Assembly: GCF_000622225.1 (NCBI RefSeq)
Contig: NZ_JHWD01000001.1
Span: 464,705-528,704, forward strand
Length of the DNA: 64,000 nucleotides
DNA from: Roseomonas mucosa ATCC BAA-692
Lineage (GTDB): Bacteria > Pseudomonadota > Alphaproteobacteria > Acetobacterales > Acetobacteraceae
Direction of reading: 5' to 3'
Below the pieces are notes generated by a model. The model worked only from the letters and a program-made list of their open reading frames with translations. It ran no database searches and had not been told where the DNA came from. How positions within the stretch are numbered: position 1 is the stretch's first letter; the number at the start of each line of letters is the position of its first letter. Of this stretch, positions 52,901 to 61,026 are shown piece after piece. The position numbers and the translations under genes are program-made.

Positions 52901-53865
52901 GGCTGAGCCGGCGAGGGTTGCTGCTGGCGGGGGCGGGGATCGCCCTTCCGCTGGCGATGCCGCGCCTGCTGCGCGCGCAGGGGGCGCCGTTGCGCGTCGG
53001 CGACCAGCGCGGCAATGCGCGGGCGGTGCTGGAGGCCTCGGGGGCGCTGAAGGGCTTCGAGGACCGGATCGCCTGGAGCGAGTTCCCGGCGGCGGCACCG
53101 CTGGTGGAGGCGCTGAACGCCGATGCCATCGACACCGGGCTGGTGGGGGATGCGCCCTTCACCTTCGGCGCGGCGGCGGGGGTGCCGGCCAAGGCCATCG
53201 CCGCGACGCGCGAGGACCGGGGCGGGCTCGCCATCATCGTGCCGAAGGACAGCCCGGTGAAGGGCATCCAGGACCTCGTGGGCAAGCGCATCGCCACGGG
53301 GCGGGGCTCGATCGGGCATCAGGTGGTGCTGGCTGCGCTGGAGCACGCGAAGCTGCCGCTGGATGCGGTGCAGTTCGTCTTCCTGCTGCCGGCCGATGCC
53401 AAAGCGGCCTGGTCGCGCGGGGCGGTGGAGGCCTGGGCGACCTGGGAGCCCTATGTGTCGCAGGAGGAAATCCTGAGCGGCGCGCGGATCGTGGCGAGCG
53501 GGCGCGGGATCACGCCGGGGCTGGGCTTCCAGGCGGCGCGCGACGACGCCATCGCGCGGCGGCGGGAGGACCTGTCGGAGCTGGTGCGGCGGCTGGCCCA
53601 GGCGCGGGAATGGGCCAATGCGAACACCGCCGGCTATGCCCGGACATGGTCGGGGCTGATGAACGTGCCGGCGCCGGTGGCGGAGCACTGGTTCGCGCGA
53701 GCGAAGACCCGGGTGGTACCGGTGGACGACGCCGTGGAGCGGGACGAGCAGGGAAACATCGACCTCTATCGCCGCGCCGGGCTGGTGCGGAAGCCGGTGG
53801 AGGCGAAGGATCTGCTGGACCGCAGCTTCGCCGGGGCGATCCGGGCCGGGCTCGGCGGGGCGTAG
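52897..53865 (+). CDS. Second sulfonate-type substrate-binding protein
   Basis: 322 aa, ATGA overlap with ssuD. Tat-type signal (LSRRGLLLAGAGIALPLAMPRLLRAQ). Fold as in SsuA: LRVGDQRGNARAVLEASGAL, RIAWSEFPAAAPLVEALNADAIDTGLVGD, GGLAIIVPKDSPVKGIQDLVGKRIATGRGS. It differs clearly from the first binding protein, so it may widen substrate range through the same permease. Last gene of the operon. Confidence 0.87.
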   Translation: MRLSRRGLLLAGAGIALPLAMPRLLRAQGAPLRVGDQRGNARAVLEASGALKGFEDRIAWSEFPAAAPLVEALNADAIDTGLVGDAPFTFGAAAGVPAKAIAATREDRGGLAIIVPKDSPVKGIQDLVGKRIATGRGSIGHQVVLAALEHAKLPLDAVQFVFLLPADAKAAWSRGAVEAWATWEPYVSQEEILSGARIVASGRGITPGLGFQAARDDAIARRREDLSELVRRLAQAREWANANTAGYARTWSGLMNVPAPVAEHWFARAKTRVVPVDDAVERDEQGNIDLYRRAGLVRKPVEAKDLLDRSFAGAIRAGLGGA

Positions 53866-53961
53866 CCTGCCGTCACGGCGCGGTGTTTCGGGTGCCGCGT
53901 TCACGGGACGGTAGTTTTCCTGCCGCAACATGCCGCTGCCAGACAGACAGGGGCGCGAGGC

Positions 53962-56040
53962 ATGTTGCGGCGGCTATCGATGAAATCCGTCCTGGGCGGG
54001 ACGATCTGCGTTCTGGGCGTGCTGACGATCGGGACCTCCGTCCCCGATGTCTGGGGAGGCTGGACCCGGCGTGAAAATGCCATCCGCGTCGCCGAGCTGT
54101 CGCGGGCGGATGCGGCGCTGTTCAGTGCGCTGAACGAGGCCCGGGTGGAGCGTTCCACCACCCTGGCGGCCATGATCCGGCCGGGCCAGGCGGATGAGGT
54201 GGCGCGGCGGCGGATCGCCGAGCGCCGGGCCAGCGGCGAGGAGGCCATGGGCGCCGCCCTGGCCAGCCTGTCCCGGGCGGAGGGCACGGCCGGCCTGATC
54301 GAGGCGCTGCGGCAGAATCGCGAGTCGATGGGCGCGCTCCGGGCGCGGCTCGATGCCAGCCTGAACCAGGAGGTGAGCGACGCCGCGGCGATCCAGGAGG
54401 CGACGCGGGCGACCCTGGCCTATACCGAGGCGCTCAGCCGTGCCGATGCCCAGATCATGGGGATGATCCGCGAGGCGGCACCGGAACTCGGCCAGGTGAT
54501 GACGCTGAAGCAGGCGATCTGGAGCGCGCGCCTCGCGGCGGGGCAGATCGGCGGGTTGAACGAGACGCTGCTGGCGGCGGGCCGGGCGCCCACGTCAAAG
54601 GAGGCGGCCGACATCGCGGAATGGCATGGGCGGGTGCGCGGCAACTGGGACCAGGTGCTCGACATCGCGGCCCGGCCCGGCACGCCCGAGGCGGTGCGGC
54701 AGGCCCTGCTGCCGCTGCGCGAGGCCTTTCCGGACAGCTTCCTGGCGCGGCAGCGCGAGATCGATGGAGACCTGACGGCGGGGCGCCAGGCCATGCCGCT
54801 GGCGACCTTCCAGCAACGCAGCAGCGACGACGTGACGGCCGTGTCGGGCGTGGCGCTGGTGGCGCTGAGGCAACTGGTGGCGCGGGCCGAGGCGCGGGCC
54901 GAAGAGGCCGGCGTGACGTTGGCCGTCAACGTCATGCTGCTGTTGCTGGCGCTCGTCGTGACGCTGGGCGGGCTGTTTCTGGTGCTGCGCCGCGTCATCG
55001 CGCCGATCGGCGCGATGACCGGGGCGATGCGGCGGCTTTCCGTCGGGGAGCTGGAGGTGGAGATCCCGGGCCTCGGCCGGCAGGACGAGATCGGATGCAT
55101 GGCCGGGGCGCTGGAGGTGTTCCGCGGGAGCATGGTGACGGCGCGTCGGCTGCAGGAGGAGCAGGAGGCGGCGCACCGGGCGGAGCAGCGGCGGGCCGAG
55201 ATGCTGGGGCAGGTCGTGCGCGGCTTCGAGGGGCAGGTGGGCGAGATGGTTGGGATGCTCTCGGCGGCCTCGACCGAGCTGGAGGCGACGGCCCAGGGCA
55301 TGTCCGCCACGGCGCGGGGCACGGACGAGCAGGCGGCGCGCGTCTCGGTCGCAGCCGGGGACGCCAGCCAGGGCGTGCAGACCGTGGCGGCTGCGGCGGA
55401 GGAGCTGAGCGCCTCGATCCAGGAGATCAGCCGCCAGGTGATGCAGGCGAGCGCGGTGACCTCGCGCGCCGTGGAGGGGGCGCGCCGTACGGACGAGACC
55501 ATGCGCGCCCTGGCCGAGAGCAGCGGGCGGATCGGCGACGTGGTGCGGCTGATCGCCGATATCGCCGGGCAGACCAACCTGCTGGCGCTGAACGCGACGA
55601 TCGAGGCCGCGCGGGCGGGCGATGCGGGCAAGGGCTTCGCGGTGGTGGCGTCGGAGGTGAAGAACCTGGCGGCGCAGACGGCGCGGGCGACCGAGGAGAT
55701 CGGCCAGCAGATCGCGCAGGTGCAGGCAGCGACCCAGGGCGCGGTGGGCGCCATCGGGGAGATCACCCGCACCATCGGCGAGGTCAGCGAGGCGACGGTG
55801 ACGATCGCGGCGGCGGTGGAGGAGCAGACTGCGGCGACGGCGGAGATCGCCCGCACGGTGCAGCAGACGGCGCAGTCCACCGAGGTGGTGACGGTGAGCA
55901 TCGGCTCGGTCAGCCAGAGCGCGCAGGAGACCGGGCAGTCCGCCGGGGAGGTCCTGACCGCCGCGGGCGAGCTGTCGCAGCGGTCGGAACGGCTGCGGCA
56001 GCAGGTGCTGGACTTCGTGGAGAAGGTGCGGGCGGCCTGA
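53962..56040 (+). CDS. Methyl-accepting chemotaxis protein
   Basis: 692 aa. TM1 about 10-31, a large helical sensor domain (about 35-315), TM2 318-342, a HAMP domain (about 343-395), and a signalling domain whose tip reads [20 protein letters not shown] around residues 532-551. A Met-1 alternative at 53980 exists. The ligand is unknown. It follows the sulfonate operon by 96 bases; taxis to organosulfur compounds is only a guess. Confidence 0.9.
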   Translation: MLRRLSMKSVLGGTICVLGVLTIGTSVPDVWGGWTRRENAIRVAELSRADAALFSALNEARVERSTTLAAMIRPGQADEVARRRIAERRASGEEAMGAALASLSRAEGTAGLIEALRQNRESMGALRARLDASLNQEVSDAAAIQEATRATLAYTEALSRADAQIMGMIREAAPELGQVMTLKQAIWSARLAAGQIGGLNETLLAAGRAPTSKEAADIAEWHGRVRGNWDQVLDIAARPGTPEAVRQALLPLREAFPDSFLARQREIDGDLTAGRQAMPLATFQQRSSDDVTAVSGVALVALRQLVARAEARAEEAGVTLAVNVMLLLLALVVTLGGLFLVLRRVIAPIGAMTGAMRRLSVGELEVEIPGLGRQDEIGCMAGALEVFRGSMVTARRLQEEQEAAHRAEQRRAEMLGQVVRGFEGQVGEMVGMLSAASTELEATAQGMSATARGTDEQAARVSVAAGDASQGVQTVAAAAEELSASIQEISRQVMQASAVTSRAVEGARRTDETMRALAESSGRIGDVVRLIADIAGQTNLLALNATIEAARAGDAGKGFAVVASEVKNLAAQTARATEEIGQQIAQVQAATQGAVGAIGEITRTIGEVSEATVTIAAAVEEQTAATAEIARTVQQTAQSTEVVTVSIGSVSQSAQETGQSAGEVLTAAGELSQRSERLRQQVLDFVEKVRAA

Positions 56041-56080
56041 TGGAGCGGGGGCGGGTGACGCTTGTGCCCGCCCCGAGCCG

Positions 56081-57343
56081 TCAGGCCCCGAGCAGCCCGT
56101 TCTCGGCGGCCAGCGCCTCGCTGCCGGGAAAGGCGCGGGCGATGGCCTCCGGCGACAGGCGCAGGTGGTCGCGCAGCAGGCCCTTGGCGATGGCGCGCAG
56201 GTCGCGGGTGGGAGCGAGGTCGCGCTTCTCGAAAAGCTGTGCCTCGGCGAGCCCGGGCCAGTCGGCCAGGACCCGGCCGCCAGAGACGGCGCCGCCCATC
56301 AGGAAGGCAACCCCACCCGTGCCATGGTCGGTGCCGTTGTTGCCATTGGCGCGAGCGGTGCGGCCGAACTCTGTCATCACCAGCACGGCGGTGTGCCTCC
56401 AGGCCTCGCCGAGCTGGCCGCGCAGCGCCGCCATGCCATCGTCGAGCTGGCCCAGCACGGGGGTCAGGCGGCGGGTCTGGTCGGCATGCGTGTCCCAACC
56501 GCCGATTTCCATGGCGGCGACGCGGGGGCCGTCGTCGCGCGCCAACAGGCGGCCGGCGGTGGCGGCGAGGCGGGTGAAGCCGCTGCCGCCATTGTTCCCG
56601 CCCATGCCGTCGCCGCCGAGGACGCCGGTGGCATAGCCACGGCCGCGGAGCCCGTCCGCCACGGCGGGGCCGAGTTCCGGATCGGCGTGCAGGAGTTCCG
56701 CCATGCGGGCGTAGAGGTCCGGTGGCGGCCGCACCGGGCGGGGCGGCGCCCACATGCCGACATGCTGCGGCCCGCGCATCAGCAATGGCAGGTCGAGGCC
56801 GATGGCGATCCCCTGTTCCGGCGCGCTGGGGCCGGGCTCGGGCATGCCGGACAGGGCGCGGTTCAGCCAGCCGGAGGTCAGGCGCTGTGGGGCGCCGCTC
56901 TCCATCATGTCCTGCGCCTCGAAATGGCTGCGATTGCGGTAGGGGCCGGCAACGGCGTGGATGGGGAGGAGCTCGCCCTGGGTGAAGAAGCCGTGCAGGC
57001 TGACGAGGCGCGGGTTCAGGCCGAAGAAGCCGCCGCAGTCGAGCAGCCCACCCTCCTGGCCGGGCTCCGGCAGGGCGATGGAGCCGCGCAACTCGCGGTA
57101 GTTCGCGTCGCCATAGGGGGCCAGGGCGGCCATGCCGTCCATGGCGCCGCGCAGGATCACCACGACGAGGCGCTGCGGCGGGCGTGGCGCGCCCGGCGCC
57201 TGCACCGGGGATGGCGTGTCGGCGAAGGCGAGGCGGGCATTGGCGGTGACCGCCAGGGCGGTGAGGCCCAGCAGCAGGCCGCGGCGGCCGAGGCGGGGGA
57301 GGTGCCCCCCGCCATGGACGGTGTCGGGGATGTGGCAGCTCAT
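56081..57343 (-). CDS. DUF1501 (sulfatase-like) Tat-exported protein
   Basis: 420 aa. N-terminal RLGRRGLLLGLTALAVTANARLAFA is a Tat signal. DUF1501 motifs: VVVILRGAMDGMAALAPYGD, EIGGWDTHADQ, VMTEFGRTARANGNNGTDHGTGG. The fold is related to alkaline phosphatase/sulfatases, but activity is unproven. Translationally coupled to the DUF1800 gene (ATGA at 57340-57343); the two families are found together very widely. Confidence 0.85.
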   Translation of the reverse strand: MSCHIPDTVHGGGHLPRLGRRGLLLGLTALAVTANARLAFADTPSPVQAPGAPRPPQRLVVVILRGAMDGMAALAPYGDANYRELRGSIALPEPGQEGGLLDCGGFFGLNPRLVSLHGFFTQGELLPIHAVAGPYRNRSHFEAQDMMESGAPQRLTSGWLNRALSGMPEPGPSAPEQGIAIGLDLPLLMRGPQHVGMWAPPRPVRPPPDLYARMAELLHADPELGPAVADGLRGRGYATGVLGGDGMGGNNGGSGFTRLAATAGRLLARDDGPRVAAMEIGGWDTHADQTRRLTPVLGQLDDGMAALRGQLGEAWRHTAVLVMTEFGRTARANGNNGTDHGTGGVAFLMGGAVSGGRVLADWPGLAEAQLFEKRDLAPTRDLRAIAKGLLRDHLRLSPEAIARAFPGSEALAAENGLLGA

Positions 57344-58659
57344 CGGCGCTGGAACTCCGCGCTGGCGAGGAGAAGGGCGATGGCCTCACGCGGGGAGCCC
57401 GCGCGGGCGACGGCTTGGCGGGTCTCGTCGCTGGCCAGGGGACCGAGGGCGGTGTCGAGCACGGCCATCGGTTCGAGGCGGCTGAAGCGGCCGGCGGTCT
57501 CGAAGCACCAGTCGAGGCGCTGCATCACCGGTTCGGGGCCGAGCCAGTCGGGGGCGCGGTCGGGCCAGCCATTGGGCTGCAGCGCGGTCCAGATCGGCTG
57601 GTTCAGGGTGTAGCCCGCGCCATAGGCGATGCGGGCGACGTCCTGCCCCCGGGCGCCGCAGGCGCGGAAGGCGGCAGCGATGAAGTCCTGCGGCGCGCGG
57701 AGCTTGCCGAAGGGCTGCGACCAGGCTTCCGGCAGGCGCGGCAGCAGGCGGGCGACGGCGCCGAGATCGCCATCCGTGTCGCGCCAGCGGCCGGCGATGC
57801 GGGCCACCACCTCGGGCGGCGGGTCGTCGGCCACGAAATGGCGGGCGAGCTTGAGGGCGACATGGCGGCGGGTGGCGGGGTGGGAGGCGAGGAAGCGCAG
57901 CGCCTGCTCGGCGGAATCCGGGCCTTCCTCGAAGCGTTCGCCCATCACGGTCTTGGGGCCCGGCTCGTGGTTCGAGGGGCGGAAGAGGGTGCCGAAGGGG
58001 TCCTTGTTGCGCTCCACGCCCCAGCCGGTGAGGAGGCGGGCGAACTCCGTCACATCCGCCTGGGTATAGCCGCTGGCGGGGGAGACCGTGTGGAGCTCCA
58101 TGATCTCGCGGGCGAGGTTCTCGTTCAGTCCGCGCCCGCTGCGTTTGCCATAGGGGCTGCTGGGGCCGACCGAGGCGGTCTGGTCCAGGTAGTAGAGCAT
58201 GGCCGGGTGCCGGAAGACGGCCAGCAGCATGTCTGTGAAGCGGCCGGTGACGTGCGGGCGGATGGCCTCGCGCAGATAGGGGCCGATGGTGGTGGAAACC
58301 GGGTAGCCGGCACGCTTGCTGACGGTGAAGTGGTTGGCCCAGAAATCGGCGAGGCGCTCACGATAGGGCTGCGGCGTGTCGATGCGCCAGGCGAGTTGGG
58401 TGGTGGCCTCGGCGACGAAGTTCTCCTCGATGGGGTTCTTCTGGCCCGGGGCGGGTTGGCCCATGGCGTCGAGGTCGCGCCAGATCTGGAAGCCGTCGGC
58501 CACGGTGCGGTAGCGGTCCTGGCCCGGCGGTGGCGGGGGTGGCGTGTCCGGACCATCGAGCTGGCTGTCGAGCCAGGCGAGGGCATCGACGGGAAGGGGC
58601 TGGTCCGGTCGCGGCCCGAGGCCGAAGCGGATCGCCGCTGCGAGCGGAAGCATTTCCAT
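57340..58659 (-). CDS. DUF1800 protein, partner of DUF1501
   Basis: 439 aa from the ATG at 58659 (MEMLPLAAAIRFGLGPRPD); a TTG at 58701 is an alternative. Family features: RLADFWANHFTVSKRAGYP, SGRGLNENLAREIMELHTVS (the conserved NENxARE motif), YTQADVTEFARLLTGWGV and HPATRRHVALKLARHFVADDPP. No biochemical function is known. It forms a two-gene unit with DUF1501, starting from 58660-58891, a gap without recognisable signals. Confidence 0.85.
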   Translation of the reverse strand: MEMLPLAAAIRFGLGPRPDQPLPVDALAWLDSQLDGPDTPPPPPPGQDRYRTVADGFQIWRDLDAMGQPAPGQKNPIEENFVAEATTQLAWRIDTPQPYRERLADFWANHFTVSKRAGYPVSTTIGPYLREAIRPHVTGRFTDMLLAVFRHPAMLYYLDQTASVGPSSPYGKRSGRGLNENLAREIMELHTVSPASGYTQADVTEFARLLTGWGVERNKDPFGTLFRPSNHEPGPKTVMGERFEEGPDSAEQALRFLASHPATRRHVALKLARHFVADDPPPEVVARIAGRWRDTDGDLGAVARLLPRLPEAWSQPFGKLRAPQDFIAAAFRACGARGQDVARIAYGAGYTLNQPIWTALQPNGWPDRAPDWLGPEPVMQRLDWCFETAGRFSRLEPMAVLDTALGPLASDETRQAVARAGSPREAIALLLASAEFQRR

Positions 58660-58891
58660 GCAATGGATGCTGCTCGTGGTCGCAGCCGGATCGTGCCTCA
58701 AGAAGAGTAACGAAGAGCAACCGGAGGCCGGAAGGTCGCGACTTGCGTTGGAAAGTCAGGGTTTTCCGCGGATTGGCGTGAGGCGAGCCTTGACGGGCCG
58801 GGCGTGCGGCACGGCCTTGGGCAGCCCGCCTGGCCCGGCATTTATGGAAGGATGTTCATCCGCTGGCCTGTCCCGTTCGCGGGGGCAGCGG

Positions 58892-59164
58892 TCAGGCCTT
58901 CTCCGTCGGAGGCGGGGCGGGGTTGTGGCCAAGGCGCCGGTCGATCTCCAGCCGCAGCTCCTCGGCCAGAAGCTCGGTCTTGGGGTCAATGGCCTCCAGC
59001 GCGGTGAGGACGGTCTGGCAGACGTCGCGCAAACCTTCCAGGAAGGCATTGCCGCCCTGTTTCTCTTTCACCGCAGCCTGGAGGCGGTCAGCCTCGGCAT
59101 GGTGCTCCTGTTCCCGCAGGTGGCGGACCAGGGTTTCGGTCTTGGCGACGGTGTCTTCGGTCAT
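58892..59164 (-). CDS. Small soluble helical protein of unknown function
   Basis: 90 aa from the ATG at 59164 (MTEDTVAKTETLVRHLREQE). Charged, helical and rich in Glu/Leu/Ala; no Cys-based motif apart from one Cys; probably a coiled coil. No family recognised. The upstream 59165-59336 carries no clear promoter; two GGAAC sequences are present but without a matching -10. Confidence 0.55.
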   Translation of the reverse strand: MTEDTVAKTETLVRHLREQEHHAEADRLQAAVKEKQGGNAFLEGLRDVCQTVLTALEAIDPKTELLAEELRLEIDRRLGHNPAPPPTEKA

Positions 59165-59336
59165 GGCTCCAGCCTGTTCTGCCACGGACAATCCCGGCAC
59201 GGGCGGCTGCCTCCTTGTGCAGCGATTCCGTGGTGGTGAGGTCGCCGGGACGGCAACCCCTCCGCCAAGCTGCCCCCGTCGTTCCGCGAGGGGAAGCGGG
59301 GGCGCTGCTGGCCGGTTCCGCCCCTGGCGCCGTGGA

Positions 59337-59609
59337 TCAGCCGAAATGCCGGACGTAGGCGGCCTTGATGGGGCAGGTGCCTTCAGCACCGCGCCAGGCG
59401 AGGTAGGAGCCGGCGCCCAGGGCCAGGATGTTCAGTAGCGGATTGGGGCGGGGCTTGGCGCCGGCGGCGGCCAGTGCGAGGCCGGCTAGGACGTAGAGGC
59501 TACGCTGGCCCAGACTAAGCGTTGCGTCGTCGTCCCCGCTGCGGGCGGGGAGCTGGCTGTCATAGGGCTGGCTACCATAGGGCATGGGCTGGGTGGCCTG
59601 CTGGTCCAT
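59337..59609 (-). CDS. Small two-helix membrane protein (YgaP/DUF2892-like)
   Basis: 90 aa from the ATG at 59609. A Gln/Pro-rich head (MDQQATQPMPYGSQPYDSQL), then LGQRSLYVLAGLALAAAG and LLNILALGAGSYLAWRG, and the ending GTCPIKAAYVRHFG. The layout matches the YgaP-like transmembrane domain (G-R-x-x-x-x-x-x-G...G-x-C-P). It is preceded by an EcfG-type promoter, suggesting a general stress gene. Confidence 0.68.
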   Translation of the reverse strand: MDQQATQPMPYGSQPYDSQLPARSGDDDATLSLGQRSLYVLAGLALAAAGAKPRPNPLLNILALGAGSYLAWRGAEGTCPIKAAYVRHFG

Positions 59610-59669
59610 GGTCTGGATATCCCTTTGTCCGGTGTGGTGCATGCGCCGCGTCGGCGTTGTCTCCGGCAC

Positions 59670-59695
59670 AACACCGCAGCCGGGGGCAGGGTTCC
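59670..59695 (-). promoter_or_regulatory. EcfG-type (general stress) promoter of the small membrane protein gene
   Basis: On the minus strand GGAAC, 17 bases, TGTT. The alphaproteobacterial EcfG consensus is GGAAC-N16-17-cGTT. The end lies 60 bases before the start codon. Confidence 0.55.
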
Positions 59696-59809
59696 ATGCC
59701 GCCCGGTTTCCCCCGGCCCGCAGGCGGGCCGGGGCGGGAAGGCTGCGCGGAGCGCAAAGGGCGAAGCCCGACACGAGGAGGAGGGCGAAGCCGTTCCCGC
59801 CGCATCGCG

Positions 59810-59835
59810 GGAAGCCCGGAGCGTTGCCGGGCGTT
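59810..59835 (+). promoter_or_regulatory. EcfG-type promoter of the NepR-like gene
   Basis: GGAAG, 17 bases, CGTT, one base off the consensus GGAAC. It ends 33 bases before the ATG at 59869. nepR genes are commonly under EcfG control. Confidence 0.5.
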
Positions 59836-59868
59836 CAACCCGCATCTCCTTCCATGGCGAGGTCTGGT

Positions 59869-60180
59869 ATGACGGCAGAGTTCTCCCGCCCGCCCCCGCC
59901 TCCGAGGCCCACGGACCCCTTCGACCTGTGGTTGCGGCAGAGCCTTCGGAAGCAGTTCGGCGACGGGGTTTTCGGCGATGGCATCGCGAAGTCGGTGCCG
60001 CAGGACTTGCTGCGCCTGATCTGCGACAGCAAGGCCGAGTGGGATTCCTATCGCGAGCGATGGCTGCCCGGCTCCAGCCTGGATGGAGGCGAGGGGACGG
60101 GGACCGCCACCGGGGAGCGCCAGGGCGCTGGCGTGGCGGTGGCGATGCCTGCCCAGGGCAAGGCCGGCCGCACAGGGTGA
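59869..60180 (+). CDS. nepR: NepR-like anti-sigma factor
   Basis: 103 aa from the ATG at 59869 (GAGG 8 bases upstream). The core DPFDLWLRQSLRKQFGDGVF followed by IAKSVPQDLLRLICDSK follows the NepR pattern (two amphipathic helices around a V-P-x-x-L-L-x-L segment). In this system NepR holds the sigma factor EcfG until phosphorylated PhyR displaces it. No phyR or ecfG is in the window, unlike the usual clustered arrangement. The C-terminal 40 residues are low-complexity. The assignment rests on motif shape and the promoter. Confidence 0.55.
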   Translation: MTAEFSRPPPPPRPTDPFDLWLRQSLRKQFGDGVFGDGIAKSVPQDLLRLICDSKAEWDSYRERWLPGSSLDGGEGTGTATGERQGAGVAVAMPAQGKAGRTG

Positions 60181-60514
60181 GGTGATGGCCGGACTGGGTG
60201 CCGGTGTCTCCGTGCCGGGCGTCCGGAGACGTGGCTGGGCGCCGGAAGGCGATCGCCCCCGGGGCCGGTCATGTGACGGTGCGTGGCAGAGCTCCGAGCC
60301 GGTTTTCGTTCTGACATGGCGATGTGCGCGCGTCCGGAACGCGTTTCCCTGGACTGCTGTGGCGCGTGGCGGGGTGTCAACGAACAGCCCGCCCGTGGAA
60401 CTGCCGGCCGGGAGCCTGATGGTGCTGATCTTCGTGCTGGCGGCAGTGTCCTGCCTGTTCGGGGATGATCCCTGAGCAGGTGACCCGGCCGGCGTGTGCG
60501 GGGGGGATGGGGCG
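60181..60514. other. Intergenic region between the NepR-like gene and tRNA-Thr
   Basis: 334 bases with no supported gene. A 26-codon frame (GTG at 60395 to 60475) encodes one hydrophobic helix (LMVLIFVLAAVSCLFGDDP) but has no ribosome site and is not called. Confidence 0.4.
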
Positions 60515-60589
60515 TGGTGCCGGGTGAGGGATTTGAACCCCCGACCTTCTGATTACAAATCAGCTGCACTACCACTGTGCTAACCCGGC
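60515..60589 (-). tRNA. tRNA-Thr (anticodon TGT)
   Basis: 75 bases including an encoded CCA. Acceptor GCCGGGT/ACCCGGC, D-arm GCAC/GTGC, anticodon arm GCTGA-TTTGTAA-TCAGA (one mismatch at the base of the stem), T-arm GGGGG-TTCAAAT-CCCTC with a G-T pair. The anticodon UGU reads ACA/ACG. Confidence 0.93.
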
Positions 60590-60668
60590 GATCCGGCGCA
60601 AAGGCCCGGGACTTTATTGATGGTCCCCATCCACCCGCCACGCGGAGGCGCTCGGTCGGGCGGGCGGG

Positions 60669-60697
60669 ACACTAGACTGTGGCGCGATCCGTCTCAA
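60669..60697 (-). promoter_or_regulatory. Likely promoter of tRNA-Thr
   Basis: On the minus strand TTGAGA, 17 bases, TAGTGT, ending about 80 bases upstream of the tRNA. Confidence 0.42.
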
Positions 60698-60714
60698 GCC
60701 GGGTGGGCGCGCGG

Positions 60715-60948
60715 TCAGGCATGGCCGACCAGGGGCGAGACGGGCAGGCGGGTGGAGCGGATCGCGGCGGCGAAGAGCCGCAGCGCCGCCGGCCCGCCGC
60801 GATCGAGGAGATTGCCCAGCTCCATCTCGTCGGCCAGCAGCTCGGCCTGCCGCGCCAGGGTTTCGGAGGCCTGCCGCAGGGCCTCGCGCGACAGGGCGAG
60901 GTGCAGTTCGTCGTTCAGGCCCGGCATGCCCGGAATGCGATGTTCCAC
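60715..60948 (-). CDS. Small helical protein of unknown function
   Basis: 77 aa from a GTG at 60948 with AAGGGGAG upstream. Helical and Leu/Ala/Glu-rich (LALSREALRQASETLARQAE), no motif recognised. It lies between rlmB and tRNA-Thr on the same strand. The strong ribosome site supports it. Confidence 0.58.
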   Translation of the reverse strand: MEHRIPGMPGLNDELHLALSREALRQASETLARQAELLADEMELGNLLDRGGPAALRLFAAAIRSTRLPVSPLVGHA

Positions 60949-61026
60949 GGGGTTTGCTCCCCTTTCGTTTGAAGTGCCGGCGTGTCCTCTTGATACGGCC
61001 GCGCCGGCATTCTGCCGCCGGGCCGG

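Noticed and set aside
54420..57389. 989-codon minus-strand frame across the chemoreceptor
   Set aside because: It mixes Ser/Thr/Ala/Arg runs antisense to the chemoreceptor and an off-frame reading of DUF1501; no protein features.
59165..59336. EcfG promoter for the 90-aa helical protein gene
   Set aside because: GGAAC occurs twice on the minus strand, but neither is followed by CGTT at 16-17 bases.
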